64,000 nt of DNA from positions 496,001 to 560,000 of the forward strand of contig CAWAKJ010000001.1 of NCBI GenBank assembly GCA_963782595.1, in the 5' to 3' direction. Positions 34,861 to 44,280 of this stretch are shown in pieces. Origin of the DNA: JAMQPK01 sp963782595 (GTDB taxonomy: Bacteria > Acidobacteriota > Vicinamibacteria > Vicinamibacterales > JAMQPK01). The translations under genes and the position numbers were made by a program. Each line of letters begins with the position of its first letter. Positions within the stretch are counted from its first letter, which is position 1. The notes beneath the pieces were generated by a model. That model ran no database searches and was not told where the DNA came from. It was given only the letters and a program-made list of their open reading frames with translations.

Positions 34861-36204
34861 ATGGAATACCGCGCCGTCTTCAAGTGCATAGCCGGCTGCC
34901 ACGGCGAATACGAGCTCGACCAGCCTCTTTACCGCTGCCCGAACTGCGCCGACCTGCTCGAAGTGGTCCACGACCTCGACGCGCTTCGCGGGCACAGCGC
35001 CGAGCAGTGGAAGCAGCTTTTCGACAACCGCTACAAGCGAACCGAATGGCCCTACGGCTCCGCGGTCTGGGGCAAGAAGGAATGGGTCTGCCCGGGCGTT
35101 CGCGACGAAAACATCGTCTCGATGGACGAGGGCGGCACCAATCTCATGTGGGCCGAGCGATTCGGACGCGAGCTCGGCATGGACGAGCTCTGGATCAAGA
35201 TGTGCGGCCAATCGCACACGGGGTCCTTCAAGGACCTCGGCATGACCGTGCTCGTCTCCGTGGTCCGGCAGATGATCGCCGACAAGAAGCCGGTGCGCGC
35301 AGTGGCCTGTGCGTCTACGGGCGACACGTCGGCATCGCTGGCCGCATACGCAGCGGCAGCGGAGATTCCGTCGATCGTCATCCTGCCACGTGGCAAGGTG
35401 TCTACGGCGCAGCTGGTGCAGCCGCTCGCCAACGGCGCACTCGTGCTCTCGCTCGACACCGACTTCGATGGGTGCATGGCCCTCGTCCAGCGGCTGTCGG
35501 TCGAGGAGGGCGTGTACCTCGCCAACTCGATGAACAGCCTGCGCCTCGAAGGACAGAAGACGGTCGGCATCGAGATCGTGCAGCAGTTCGACTGGTCCGT
35601 ACCCGATGTCATCGTCATCCCGGGCGGCAACCTCGGCAACGTGAGCGCGCTTGGTGCCGGTTTCGACATGATGGAAGCGCTTGGCCTGATTACCAAGCGT
35701 CCGCGCATCGTCGTCGCGCAGGCCGCCGCAGCCAATCCGTTGTACCTAGCCTACAAGAACAACTGGGAATTTCATGCGGTGACGGCCAAGCCGACGCTCG
35801 CGTCTGCGATTCAGATCGGCAACCCGGTGTCCGTCAAGAAGGCGATCCGCGCGTTGCAGAAATACAACGGCATCGTCGAGCAGGCGACGGAAGCCGAGCT
35901 CGCCGATGCCTCAGCTCGCGCCGATCGTACCGGCATGTTCAACTGTCCACATACTGGCGTTGCGCTTGCGGCGCTAATCAAGCTGCGCGAGCAGGGGCGC
36001 ATCAGGCCGGACGAACGTGTGGTCGTCATATCGACTGCCAATGGTCTGAAGTTCACCGACTTCAAGGTCGCGTATCACTCGAGCACGCTGGCCGGCATGT
36101 CGTCGCGGCTTGCCAACAAGCCCGTCGAGCTGCCGAACGACTATGACGCCGTTCGCCGAGCCATCGGCGCCGCCGAGAAGAAGACGCAGACGGCCATCCA
36201 TTAG
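34861..36204 (+). CDS. thrC: threonine synthase
   Basis: PLP enzyme that converts O-phospho-L-homoserine to L-threonine. The 447-residue product has an N-terminal zinc-ribbon-like head (CIAGCHGEYELDQPLYRCPNC), the substrate loop MDEGGTNL, the PLP lysine in HTGSFKDLGM, the STGDTSASLAAYAA loop and the phosphate cup VIPGGNLGNVSALGAG. It matches the plant/cyanobacterial-like class of this enzyme. ATG at 34861. It diverges from the tdh-like gene and is followed after three bases by an SDR gene. Confidence 0.93.
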   Translation: MEYRAVFKCIAGCHGEYELDQPLYRCPNCADLLEVVHDLDALRGHSAEQWKQLFDNRYKRTEWPYGSAVWGKKEWVCPGVRDENIVSMDEGGTNLMWAERFGRELGMDELWIKMCGQSHTGSFKDLGMTVLVSVVRQMIADKKPVRAVACASTGDTSASLAAYAAAAEIPSIVILPRGKVSTAQLVQPLANGALVLSLDTDFDGCMALVQRLSVEEGVYLANSMNSLRLEGQKTVGIEIVQQFDWSVPDVIVIPGGNLGNVSALGAGFDMMEALGLITKRPRIVVAQAAAANPLYLAYKNNWEFHAVTAKPTLASAIQIGNPVSVKKAIRALQKYNGIVEQATEAELADASARADRTGMFNCPHTGVALAALIKLREQGRIRPDERVVVISTANGLKFTDFKVAYHSSTLAGMSSRLANKPVELPNDYDAVRRAIGAAEKKTQTAIH

Positions 36205-36207
36205 TCC

Positions 36208-36972
36208 TTGCAGATCCAGAACAGCGTTTTTTTCGTGACGGGTGGTGCCTCTGGACTTGGCGAAGCCACGGTACGTCTGCTCGCCGAATCTGGCGCGAGC
36301 ATCGTCGTCGCAGACGTCAACGAGCCTCGCGGTGCTCAAATCGCAGCGCAACTGGGTGACAGAACACGATTCGCTCGGGTCGATGTCGCCGACGAAACGA
36401 GCGTTCAGCGCGGGCTCGACGTCGCTGCCGAGCTCGGCACGCTGCGAGGCGTTGTCAATGCCGCCGGGATCGTGCTTGCCGAAAAGGTGCTCGGCCGCAA
36501 CGGCACGCACACGCTCGACGGATTCACCCGCGTCATCCAGACGAATCTCACCGGCACGTTCAATGTGATCCGTCTGGCTGCCGCCGTGATGAGCACGAGC
36601 GATCCGACTTCGAGCGGTGAGCGTGGCGTCATCATCAACACGGCATCGGTCTCGGCGTTCGACGGCCAGATTGGACAGGCCGCGTATTCCGCATCGAAAG
36701 GCGGCATCGTCGCGATGACGCTGCCGGTCGCGCGGGAGCTCGCGCGTTTCGGCATCCGCGTGATGGCGATTGCTCCGGGCATCTTCGATACGCCGCTGAT
36801 GAGCAGCCTTCCCCAGCCCGCTCGCGAAAGCCTGGCTGCTCAGGTGCCGTTTCCGCCACGTCTCGGCAAACCGTCCGAATACGCCGCGCTCGTCAAGCAC
36901 ATCATCGAGAACGAGATGTTAAACGGCGAAGTGATCCGTCTGGACGGCGCGATCCGCATGGCGCCGAAATAG
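36208..36972 (+). CDS. SDR dehydrogenase, 3-hydroxyacyl-CoA dehydrogenase type 2-like
   Basis: A 254-residue classical short-chain dehydrogenase: TGGASGLGEATVRLLAESGA, VVNAAGI, and the catalytic SVSAFDGQIGQAAYSASKGG. The sequence between the fingerprints (VQTNLTGTFNVIRL-like; APGIFDTPLMSSLP; FPPRLGKPSEYAALV) is that of the HSD17B10/3-hydroxyacyl-CoA dehydrogenase type 2 group, which acts on short-chain acyl-CoAs. TTG at 36208 is the only suitable start and follows the thrC stop by three bases. Confidence 0.88.
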   Translation: MQIQNSVFFVTGGASGLGEATVRLLAESGASIVVADVNEPRGAQIAAQLGDRTRFARVDVADETSVQRGLDVAAELGTLRGVVNAAGIVLAEKVLGRNGTHTLDGFTRVIQTNLTGTFNVIRLAAAVMSTSDPTSSGERGVIINTASVSAFDGQIGQAAYSASKGGIVAMTLPVARELARFGIRVMAIAPGIFDTPLMSSLPQPARESLAAQVPFPPRLGKPSEYAALVKHIIENEMLNGEVIRLDGAIRMAPK

Positions 36973-36978
36973 ATCCGC

Positions 36979-37067
36979 TAGGGATTGGGGATTAGAAAGG
37001 CAAGTCTCAGGGCAGATGGCAAATGGCAGATGACATCGTATGCCATCTGCCATCATCCCTCTGCCAT
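36979..37067. repeat. GGGATTGGGGATTA and GGCAGATGGCAAATGGC word arrays
   Basis: AGGGATTGGGGATTAG (36979-36994) is a half-copy of the words seen at 11358. It is followed by GGCAGATGGCAAATGGCAGA (37011-37030) facing TGCCATCTGCCATCATCC (37041-37058) and CTCTGCCAT around a CATCGTA turn. The array sits between convergent genes and encodes the last residues and stop of the GNAT gene. Confidence 0.82.
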
Positions 37068-37685
37068 GACGCGAGTGACCACCCCAGCCAAGGTCTTCTC
37101 GAGCCTCACTTCATCCCGAATCGGAATACCGCCGAAACCGACGAGGCTCACGCTTTTCGACAGTCTGGCGGCGCCGTTCGGAATCCACTCGGATACGTAA
37201 TATCCACGGCGCTGGTAGAAATACAGCGAAGGCAGGTTGTCGTTGGTCATCGACACGATCACCCTTGGAATCTTCAGCCGGCGGGCCAGCAGTTCGGCCT
37301 CGGCTATCAGGTGCCCGCCCACGCCCGACCGCTGCCACATCGGGTCGGTCGCAAGCGTGACGACGTGCAGACCGCTGTCGACCAGGCGATAGGCCAATGC
37401 GCCGGCAATCTCCCCGTTCATCTCGGCGACGAGAATCGGTGAAGCGTCGAGATCGATCAACTCGCCGAAGGCAACGATGCCGCTTCGGCCGAAATCGCGG
37501 CGGAACAGCTCAAGCGCCGCTGCGCGCTCGGCGTCGGCGGCCTCGCGCACGAGCACTGGCGGCAGCTCGATGCGCGGCCGGCACTCGCACACCACTTGCG
37601 CGCGCGCGTCGGCCCAATCGACGAAGGTTCCGCAACGGCTGCATCGCAACACCGCGGGCTTTCCGCCGAATGAAGAAGAGCTCAT
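37053..37685 (-). CDS. GNAT N-acetyltransferase with N-terminal zinc knuckle
   Basis: A 210-residue protein. The first 40 residues carry CSRCGTF and CECRP, likely a small zinc ribbon. Residues 45-175 are a GNAT fold with the acetyl-CoA loop TLATDPMWQRSGVGGHLIAE and PSLYFYQRRGYY near the end. The acceptor is unknown. ATG at 37685 overlaps the lipoprotein stop (ATGA). Its final residues (RVMAEG) and stop codon lie in a word-repeat array. Confidence 0.85.
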   Translation of the reverse strand: MSSSSFGGKPAVLRCSRCGTFVDWADARAQVVCECRPRIELPPVLVREAADAERAAALELFRRDFGRSGIVAFGELIDLDASPILVAEMNGEIAGALAYRLVDSGLHVVTLATDPMWQRSGVGGHLIAEAELLARRLKIPRVIVSMTNDNLPSLYFYQRRGYYVSEWIPNGAARLSKSVSLVGFGGIPIRDEVRLEKTLAGVVTRVMAEG

Positions 37686-38413
37686 GCGGGTACGACGCTC
37701 CTTCCCTTACGGCTGACCCACCAGATGACGAGAGCCAGCACTGCCATTGCCGCCGTGAACGTTCCGCCGAAGAGCCAGAGCGTGCGGTAGAGAATCGACT
37801 GGCTCTCCATGCGGGCTTCCATCCGCAGTGGCGTCCCCGCCAGTCGATCGCGAAGCGTCTGTTCCCATACGAGGATATTGCCGCGCTCGACGTCAAGCGG
37901 CGAATTGTGAAAGTTAATCCGGCTGGGAAGATGCACTCGAAAAGCGATCAGCTCGTCACCCGTCCACCCGACATCGCCGACCTGCAGTTGAGCAGCCGCG
38001 CCGACTTCCTGCACGAAGCGGAACTCGTCGTTCAGCCGATCCAGCCGATAGCGCGACCACGAGAGCGGCACAAGACGCGGGAGTTCGCCAATGTCGCTGA
38101 CGTCGAGCCGCACGTGAACGAAACGCCTGCCGTAGCGCCTGAACGCGCTGACCTCGCGCACGGCCACTCCAGGCCCTTCATAGAGACGGCGGAACTCCTG
38201 TCGGTCAAACCGCGCCTCGGGATCGACGCTGAGCGTTGCACCCCTCAGGGCCACCAGCGCAGGAATCGACGCGTTGATATCGACGACCGCCGACCCGTCC
38301 AGCGACAACTCGACTCGCTCGTCATACTCGTACTGCTTGACGAGGCCAAGCGTCTGACATGCCGCCGACACCACCGCGATCAGCACCAGGCTCAAGAGCC
38401 GCCCGAAAGCCAT
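37682..38413 (-). CDS. membrane-anchored lipoprotein, unknown function
   Basis: A 243-residue protein with a lipoprotein signal (LLSLVLIAVVSAAC, lipobox SAAC), a beta-rich soluble region (YEYDERVELSLDGSAVVDIN ... WTGDELIAFRVHLP) and a C-terminal membrane helix (TFTAAMAVLALVIWWV) followed by basic residues. The layout is reminiscent of LppM/DUF3153-like lipoproteins, but I do not assign it. It is translationally coupled to the GNAT gene and divergent from polA. Confidence 0.75.
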   Translation of the reverse strand: MAFGRLLSLVLIAVVSAACQTLGLVKQYEYDERVELSLDGSAVVDINASIPALVALRGATLSVDPEARFDRQEFRRLYEGPGVAVREVSAFRRYGRRFVHVRLDVSDIGELPRLVPLSWSRYRLDRLNDEFRFVQEVGAAAQLQVGDVGWTGDELIAFRVHLPSRINFHNSPLDVERGNILVWEQTLRDRLAGTPLRMEARMESQSILYRTLWLFGGTFTAAMAVLALVIWWVSRKGRSVVPA

Positions 38414-38423
38414 AACTCCAAAT

Positions 38424-38432
38424 GATATACTG
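38424..38432 (+). promoter_or_regulatory. candidate extended -10 promoter for polA
   Basis: TGATATACT (38424-38432) fits an extended -10 (TGn plus TATACT), placed about 23 bases before the polA TTG and within the gap to the divergent lipoprotein gene. No convincing -35 is seen, as is common with extended -10 promoters. Confidence 0.4.
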
Positions 38433-38454
38433 ACTTAGATAGCTTCCGGACTCT

Positions 38455-41154
38455 TTGCCGAAACCCACCCTCTATCTCATCGACGGCAGCAACCAGATGT
38501 ATCGCGCCTACCACGCGATACGTGGTCTAACCGGCCCCGACGGTCGATCGACGAACGCGGTCTACGGGTTCGCGACCATGCTCCGTAAGCTTGTTGACGA
38601 TCACAACCCTGAATGTATCGCCGCCGCGTTCGATCTGTCCGGGCCGACCTTTCGTTCAGAGCTGCGCGACGACTACAAAGCCAATCGCGCGCCAATGCCT
38701 TCGGATCTGGCCGAGCAGATCCCGTTCGTGCACAAGGCGTGCGAAGCCCTGGGCGTGCAGGTGCTGACGTATGCCGGCTTCGAAGCTGACGATGTGATCG
38801 GGACGCTCGTTAAGAGAGCCAGTGCTGAAGGACGCCCTTCGGTGATCGTGACGGGCGACAAGGATTTCTTCCAGCTCGTCAACGACGAGTCAAGCATCCG
38901 TGTCTATAACCCCCGGGATGAGGGCACGTGGTACGACGAGGCTGGCGTCAAGGCGAAGTTCGGCGTCACACCCGGGCAAGTCGTGGACGTGCTTGCCCTG
39001 ATGGGCGACTCCATCGACAACATCAAAGGCGTTCCCGGGATCGGTGAGAAGGGCGCACGTGAACTGATCTCGACCCACGGATCGCTCGACGCGCTGCTCG
39101 AGCACGCTCCCTCTCTTAGTGGAAAGAAGCGCGAGCTTCTGACGACACATGCCGACTCGGCACGGGAAAGTCGTGTCCTCCTTCGCATTCGTCCCGACGT
39201 GCCCCTTCCGGCCGTCGATATCACCTGCTTCAACTATCGCGGCCCCGATCGCCAGAAGTGCTTCGAGCTGTTCTCGGCGCTTGGCTTCCGATCGCTCGTC
39301 ACCGAGTACGCCCCCACCGCCGACACGGTGGACAACGACTACAGCGTCATCGCATCGGAGGCCGACCTTGACTCGCTCGCGGCCGAAATCGAGCGGGCGG
39401 GACGGGTGGCGATTAGCGTCATTGGCGATTGCCCCGGAGGCATGCGCGCGTCGCTTGTGGGCATGGCGTTCTCGACCGGCGCTCGACGGGCCAGATATCT
39501 GCCGATTGGGCATACCGCACTCGACGAACCCTCAGCGATCACTGGAAAGGCGGGCCTTGCTGCGCTGACCGGCGTACTGGAAAACCCGTCAATCGCAAAG
39601 ATCGGACACGACCTGAAGTTCGACCTCATGATGCTCTCCCATGAAGGCATCGACCTGAAAGGCTTCGAGTTCGACACCATGCTCGCGAGCTACGTGCTCG
39701 ACGCGACACGATCGAGCCATACCGTCGAGGAAGTGGCGCTCGAGCATCTTGGCTACAAGGCACTCACGCAGGAAGACATCTGCGGGTCGGGCCAGAAGGC
39801 GATTCCCCTGCCTCACCTGCCGGCCGCGGCGCTTTTGAGTTACGCCAGCGAGCGGGCGGATCTGGCCTGGCAGCTCGCCGAGAAGCTCGGACCGCGCCTG
39901 CGTGAAGAGGGTCTCGAGCCGCTCTTTCGCGATCTCGAGCTTCCGCTGATACCGGTGCTCGCCGATATCGAGCAGAGCGGCGTTCGCATAGACCTGCCCG
40001 CCCTTGCGTCTCAATCTCAGCGCATCGACGCCGATCTGGCGGCACGCAGCGCAAGGATCTTCGAGCTCGCCGGCGAGGAGTTCAACATCAACTCGCCCAA
40101 GCAGCTGTCGGTGATTCTTTTCGACAAGCTCCAGCTCCCGACAGCGAAGCGGACTGGCAAGACACGTGTGGCGTCCACGGCGGTCGACGTGCTCGAGGAC
40201 CTGGCGCTCACGCACGAGCTTCCGAAACTCATCCTCGAATGGCGCGCGCTGATGAAGCTGAAGGGCACCTACATCGACGCGCTGCCGCAGCTCGTGCACT
40301 CGCGCACCGCTCGCGTGCACACGTCATTCAATCAGGCAGTGGCGGCCACCGGACGGCTCAGCAGCAGCGATCCGAATCTTCAGAACATTCCGATTCGAAC
40401 GGATCTCGGAAGGGAAATCCGCCGCGCGTTCGTCGCCGATCCCGGCTTCGTGCTGATTTCCGCCGACTACTCGCAGATCGAGCTGCGCGTGCTCGCGCAC
40501 CTGGCGAAAGAAGAGGCGCTGGCCGACGCGTTCCGGCGAGGCGAGGACATCCACGACCGGACGGCGCTGAAGGTGTTCGGGCCGGCCAGCGGCCTCGACA
40601 AACACGAGCTCCGGCGCCGGGCGAAGATCATCAACTACGCGCTGCTCTACGGAAAGACGGCCTTCACGCTCGCGCGCGACATCGGCGTCACTCCGGCCGT
40701 GGCGCAGGAATTCATCGACGCATATTTCGACGGCTTCCCGCGGGTGCGTGAATTCATCGAAGCGACGATCCAGAATGCGCGGGCGAAAGGCTATGTGGAG
40801 ACGATGTTCGGGAGACGGCGGATGATACCGGAGCTGAACAGCCGCAACGGTCAGATTCGCCAGCAGGCCGAGCGAATGACGGTGAACTTCCCCATTCAGG
40901 GCACCGCAGCGGACATTCTGAAGCGTGCCATGCTGCGCGTCCACGAGGCGCTGGCGCCCGGAGGGCAGAAGGCAGAGCGCCTCGCGAGGATGATTCTGAC
41001 TGTTCACGACGAGCTTTTGATCGAAAGCCCGGAAGAATCGACGCCGCGCGTCGTCGAACTCGTGAGAGACGCCATGCAGGGCGCCGCGGATCTTGCGGTG
41101 CCCTTGACGGTGGATGTCGGCGTCGGGCCGAACTGGCGTGAGGCGAAGTCGTGA
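38455..41154 (+). CDS. polA: DNA polymerase I
   Basis: An 899-residue repair and Okazaki-processing polymerase. The 5' nuclease domain begins LYLIDGSNQMYRAYHAIRG. The 3'-5' exonuclease domain (about 290-480) is degenerate: the DxE motif is replaced (RVAISVIGDCPGG), KIGHDLKFD is kept, and the third motif reads YASERADLAW, so proofreading is probably lost. The polymerase domain is intact: DYSQIELRVLAHLA, the O-helix RRAKIINYALLYGKTAF, and TVHDELLIE. Residue Tyr728 sits where E. coli has Phe762. TTG at 38455 is the only start before the conserved N-terminus. Its stop overlaps pcnB (GTGA). Confidence 0.97.
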   Translation: MPKPTLYLIDGSNQMYRAYHAIRGLTGPDGRSTNAVYGFATMLRKLVDDHNPECIAAAFDLSGPTFRSELRDDYKANRAPMPSDLAEQIPFVHKACEALGVQVLTYAGFEADDVIGTLVKRASAEGRPSVIVTGDKDFFQLVNDESSIRVYNPRDEGTWYDEAGVKAKFGVTPGQVVDVLALMGDSIDNIKGVPGIGEKGARELISTHGSLDALLEHAPSLSGKKRELLTTHADSARESRVLLRIRPDVPLPAVDITCFNYRGPDRQKCFELFSALGFRSLVTEYAPTADTVDNDYSVIASEADLDSLAAEIERAGRVAISVIGDCPGGMRASLVGMAFSTGARRARYLPIGHTALDEPSAITGKAGLAALTGVLENPSIAKIGHDLKFDLMMLSHEGIDLKGFEFDTMLASYVLDATRSSHTVEEVALEHLGYKALTQEDICGSGQKAIPLPHLPAAALLSYASERADLAWQLAEKLGPRLREEGLEPLFRDLELPLIPVLADIEQSGVRIDLPALASQSQRIDADLAARSARIFELAGEEFNINSPKQLSVILFDKLQLPTAKRTGKTRVASTAVDVLEDLALTHELPKLILEWRALMKLKGTYIDALPQLVHSRTARVHTSFNQAVAATGRLSSSDPNLQNIPIRTDLGREIRRAFVADPGFVLISADYSQIELRVLAHLAKEEALADAFRRGEDIHDRTALKVFGPASGLDKHELRRRAKIINYALLYGKTAFTLARDIGVTPAVAQEFIDAYFDGFPRVREFIEATIQNARAKGYVETMFGRRRMIPELNSRNGQIRQQAERMTVNFPIQGTAADILKRAMLRVHEALAPGGQKAERLARMILTVHDELLIESPEESTPRVVELVRDAMQGAADLAVPLTVDVGVGPNWREAKS

Positions 41155-42431
41155 GTCAGCTGCCAGAACCAGTCATCATCGCTCGAAGCGATCACCCGAT
41201 CTCACGCCAGCACATCGACGCGGACGCGCTCAAGGTCCTCTACCGTCTCCGCCAGTTCGATCACATCGCGTATCTGGTGGGCGGCAGCGTGCGCGATCTG
41301 CTTCTGGGGCGCACGCCGAAAGACTTTGACATCGGCACGTCGGCCCATCCTTATCAGGTCAAACGCCTGTTCCGGAACTGCTGGATCATCGGCCGGCGGT
41401 TTCGCCTGGCGCACGTCAAGTTCGGGCTCAAGGTCATCGAAGTGGCCACCTTTCGGCGGCAGATTCCCGCAGGCACCGAAGAGGAGCCTGTGCCATCGCC
41501 GCCGGTGCCTGAGACGTCGGGCGCGACCATCGAAGACGCCGATCTGCTGATTCATCACGACAACACCTTCGGCACGCCGGCCGAAGACGCGTTCCGCCGC
41601 GACTTCACGCTGAACGCGCTCTTCTACGACATCGAGTCACGCTCGATCATCGACTACGTGGGCGGGCTCGAGGACATCCGGGCAGGCCTCATCCGCTGCA
41701 TTGGCATCCCTGAAGAGCGCTTTCAGGAAGACCCGGTCCGTATGCTGAGAGCCGTCGCGCTGGCGGCCCGGCTCGACTTCCGGATCGATGACCCGATTCT
41801 GGCGGCGATCGCACGTCACCACGGCGAGCTCGCGCGAAGCGCACCGGCGCGCTTGATAGAGGAGATTTACAAGGTCCTCCGCGCCGGATCGGCCGAAACC
41901 ACTTTCCGCATGCTGGTAGATACGGGGCTGCTGGCCGCCATCGCGCCGGAAGTGCCCGGGCGCATCACGGCTGCGTTCTGGCAGTCCCTTGCGGCGATCG
42001 ACACCCATCGTCGCGCCTTCAAGAGAAATCCAGAAACGCTCGGCAACGCCATTCTGCTCGGCTCGCTTCTCATCCCGCTGGGCCTGCTCGAACAGCATCA
42101 CGGGCGCGCAAAAGAGCTGGGCGCTCGCTTCGGCATCCTTCCGCTCGCGCGCCGCGATGTCGAGTTCCTGCGGCAAGTTTTGATGCTGCAGCGGCACCTC
42201 CGCGATCCGAATGCCTCGCTCCGGCACAAGCGCGCCGTCATGCATCGCAGTGCGTTCCCGGCAGCGCTCATGTGGCTCGAACTGCACGGCGGCGCGCCAG
42301 CGCTCGTCGAGTCTTGGCGGGCGCTGCAGGTGGAGTTGGCGCAGGAGGTTCCAGAGGGCGGGCAGCCGTTGGGGGAGGCGCCGCGGCGTCGAAGACGGCG
42401 ACGAAGACGCCGCCGGATGCCGGGTATGTAG
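41151..42431 (+). CDS. pcnB: polynucleotide adenylyltransferase / tRNA nucleotidyltransferase family (PcnB-like)
   Basis: A 426-residue class II nucleotidyltransferase. The catalytic head has YLVGGSVRDLLLGRTPKDFD followed by IGT, and RRDFTLNALFYD. PcnB-type features follow (RFQEDPVRMLRAVALAARLD), and the C-terminus is Arg-rich (RRRRRRRRRR near the end), as in poly(A) polymerases that bind RNA. Poly(A) polymerase is thus favoured over CCA-adding activity, but the two cannot be separated safely by eye. GTG at 41151 overlaps the polA stop. Confidence 0.88.
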   Translation: MSQLPEPVIIARSDHPISRQHIDADALKVLYRLRQFDHIAYLVGGSVRDLLLGRTPKDFDIGTSAHPYQVKRLFRNCWIIGRRFRLAHVKFGLKVIEVATFRRQIPAGTEEEPVPSPPVPETSGATIEDADLLIHHDNTFGTPAEDAFRRDFTLNALFYDIESRSIIDYVGGLEDIRAGLIRCIGIPEERFQEDPVRMLRAVALAARLDFRIDDPILAAIARHHGELARSAPARLIEEIYKVLRAGSAETTFRMLVDTGLLAAIAPEVPGRITAAFWQSLAAIDTHRRAFKRNPETLGNAILLGSLLIPLGLLEQHHGRAKELGARFGILPLARRDVEFLRQVLMLQRHLRDPNASLRHKRAVMHRSAFPAALMWLELHGGAPALVESWRALQVELAQEVPEGGQPLGEAPRRRRRRRRRRRMPGM

Positions 42432-42440
42432 AGACCCGGC

Positions 42441-43190
42441 CTACTCGTAAATTTGCTCGATGGTCTTGTATGGATGCGCGAGCTTCAGCGCGATGAGCAA
42501 CCTGATGACGGGCCACGCTGGATCGATTTCGCTCCGACGCGCGCTGAATTTCGGGCTGCGCGGATGGCCATGATGATTGTTGTGAAGCCCTTCGCCGCCC
42601 GTCAACATCGCGACCCACCTGATGTTGGTGGCCGTATTGTCGAAGTTCCTGTACCCGATGTAGTGGCACAGCCCGTTGATAGACGACGACAGCACGAAGA
42701 CGTACATGACGAGATGTATGCCTGCCGCGAGTAGGCCCCACCAGAGCCCCAGCACGTAACACAGGCCGGCAATGCCAATCAGCGGGCCGACCAATCCGAA
42801 CCGAAACGCCACCCGATCGAACACATCCTCCTGGATGTCTCGCGCGTAACGCTCGAGCGTCTCAGGGTTCTTGGCTTCCTTGAGATAGTGAAAGACGTTG
42901 CCGAACTGGACCGACCAGAACCCGTGCAGGTGAGGGCTGTGGGGATCGCCCTCGACTTCGGTAAAGGCATGGTGCTTGCGATGGACGGCCACCCACTCGC
43001 GTGTGCAGAGACCCGTCGTAATCCAGAGGCAGAGCCGGAAGATGAACGAGACCGCCGGATGGAGCTCGAGCGCCTTATGAGTGGCGCTGCGGTGGAGAAA
43101 AATAGTGGTGCTGAAAACCGCAACCTGCGTGACGAGGGTAGATGTGAGCAGGCACCAAGCGAGCTGCCGGAGCACGCGACAGCCTACCAC
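42441..43190 (-). CDS. acyl-CoA/acyl-lipid delta-9-type fatty acid desaturase
   Basis: A 249-residue membrane di-iron enzyme that inserts a double bond in saturated acyl chains. All three histidine boxes are present: HRSATH, HRKHH and HNNHH. Helices lie around residues 8-32, 48-65 and 128-165. It is shorter than stearoyl-CoA desaturases at the N-terminus, as in many bacterial forms. GTG at 43190 begins right after the serC stop (43192), so it is the last gene of the serC transcript. Activity class is inferred from the boxes only. Confidence 0.88.
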   Translation of the reverse strand: MVGCRVLRQLAWCLLTSTLVTQVAVFSTTIFLHRSATHKALELHPAVSFIFRLCLWITTGLCTREWVAVHRKHHAFTEVEGDPHSPHLHGFWSVQFGNVFHYLKEAKNPETLERYARDIQEDVFDRVAFRFGLVGPLIGIAGLCYVLGLWWGLLAAGIHLVMYVFVLSSSINGLCHYIGYRNFDNTATNIRWVAMLTGGEGLHNNHHGHPRSPKFSARRSEIDPAWPVIRLLIALKLAHPYKTIEQIYE

Positions 43191-43191
43191 A

Positions 43192-44280
43192 TCACCCGTT
43201 GCGCCGTTCGAACTCCTTCATGAAATCCGTGAGCGCGGCCACTCCCTCCTCGGGAAACGCGTTGTAGATCGATGCCCGGATGCCGCCCACCGATCGGTGG
43301 CCTTTCAACCCATCCAACCCGGATTTCTCCCCTTCTTTGACGAACTGATTCTCCAGCTCTTCGCTCGCGAGCCTGAAGGTGACGTTCATGAGCGATCGGC
43401 TGTCCTTCTGGGCTGTACCCCGGTAGAAGCCACTCCTGTCGATCTCCGCGTAGAGCTTCTCCGCCTTGCGCTCGTTGGCCTTTCCAATCGCTTCGAGCCC
43501 GCCTTGCGCGATGAGCCATCGCATCACCAACCCAAGCACATAGATGGCGAACACGGGAGGCGTGTTGTAGAGAGAGCCGCTCTCTGCGTGGACGGCGTAA
43601 CTCAGCATCGCCGGCAGCGAGGCGGCCGATCGCGCGAGCAAATCTTCGCGGATGATGACGACTGTGACGCCCGCAGGTCCCATGTTCTTCTGCGCGCCGG
43701 CATAGATCAGCGCGTGTCGGGCCACGTCAATCGGGCGGCTGAACATGTCGGACGAGGTGTCGCTGACGAGCGGCAGCTCCGCAACGTCGGGCAGATCCTT
43801 CCACTCGGTGCCGTAGATCGTGTTGTTCGACGTCATATGCACGTAGGCGGCGCCGGGCGTCAGCACAATCTCCTCGGCACGTGGCACCCTTGTAAACTGC
43901 TCGGCCTTTGTCGTCGCCGCGATGTGCACCTTCCCGATCTTTCTCGCTTCGTCGGCGGCTTTGGTCGCCCAGACGCCGGTCACGAGATAGTCGGCCGTTG
44001 CGCCGGCGGCAAGCAGGTTCATCGGCACCATCGAGAATTGCAGGCTCGCACCACCCTGCAGGAAGAGCACTTTGTAGTTGGCCGGCACGTTCGCGAGCTG
44101 CCTGATGTCGGCTTCGGCGCGGAAGAATACGTCTTCGAACACTTTCGACCGGTGACTCACCTCGAGAATCGACATGCCCACGCCGGGAAGCGCGACGAGC
44201 TCGCTCCGGATCTGCTGGAGCACGGGAAGCGGCAGGACGGCGGGTCCGGCTGAGAAGTTGAAGATGCGCTCAGATTTCAT
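43192..44280 (-). CDS. serC: phosphoserine aminotransferase
   Basis: PLP enzyme of serine biosynthesis: 3-phosphohydroxypyruvate + glutamate to phosphoserine + 2-oxoglutarate. The 362-residue product starts ERIFNFSAGPAVLPLPVL and has the PLP lysine in YAGAQKNMGPAGVTVVIIRE, DTSSDMFSRPID, and the C-terminal GHRSVGGIRASIYNAFP, all diagnostic. ATG at 44280 overlaps the DUF1015 gene end by 11 bases. Confidence 0.96.
   Translation of the reverse strand: MKSERIFNFSAGPAVLPLPVLQQIRSELVALPGVGMSILEVSHRSKVFEDVFFRAEADIRQLANVPANYKVLFLQGGASLQFSMVPMNLLAAGATADYLVTGVWATKAADEARKIGKVHIAATTKAEQFTRVPRAEEIVLTPGAAYVHMTSNNTIYGTEWKDLPDVAELPLVSDTSSDMFSRPIDVARHALIYAGAQKNMGPAGVTVVIIREDLLARSAASLPAMLSYAVHAESGSLYNTPPVFAIYVLGLVMRWLIAQGGLEAIGKANERKAEKLYAEIDRSGFYRGTAQKDSRSLMNVTFRLASEELENQFVKEGEKSGLDGLKGHRSVGGIRASIYNAFPEEGVAALTDFMKEFERRNG

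Noticed and set aside
42424..42447. Further copy of the GGCGGGTCTT palindrome after pcnB
   Set aside because: Only GTAGAGACCCGGCCTAC-like similarity, without paired arms.
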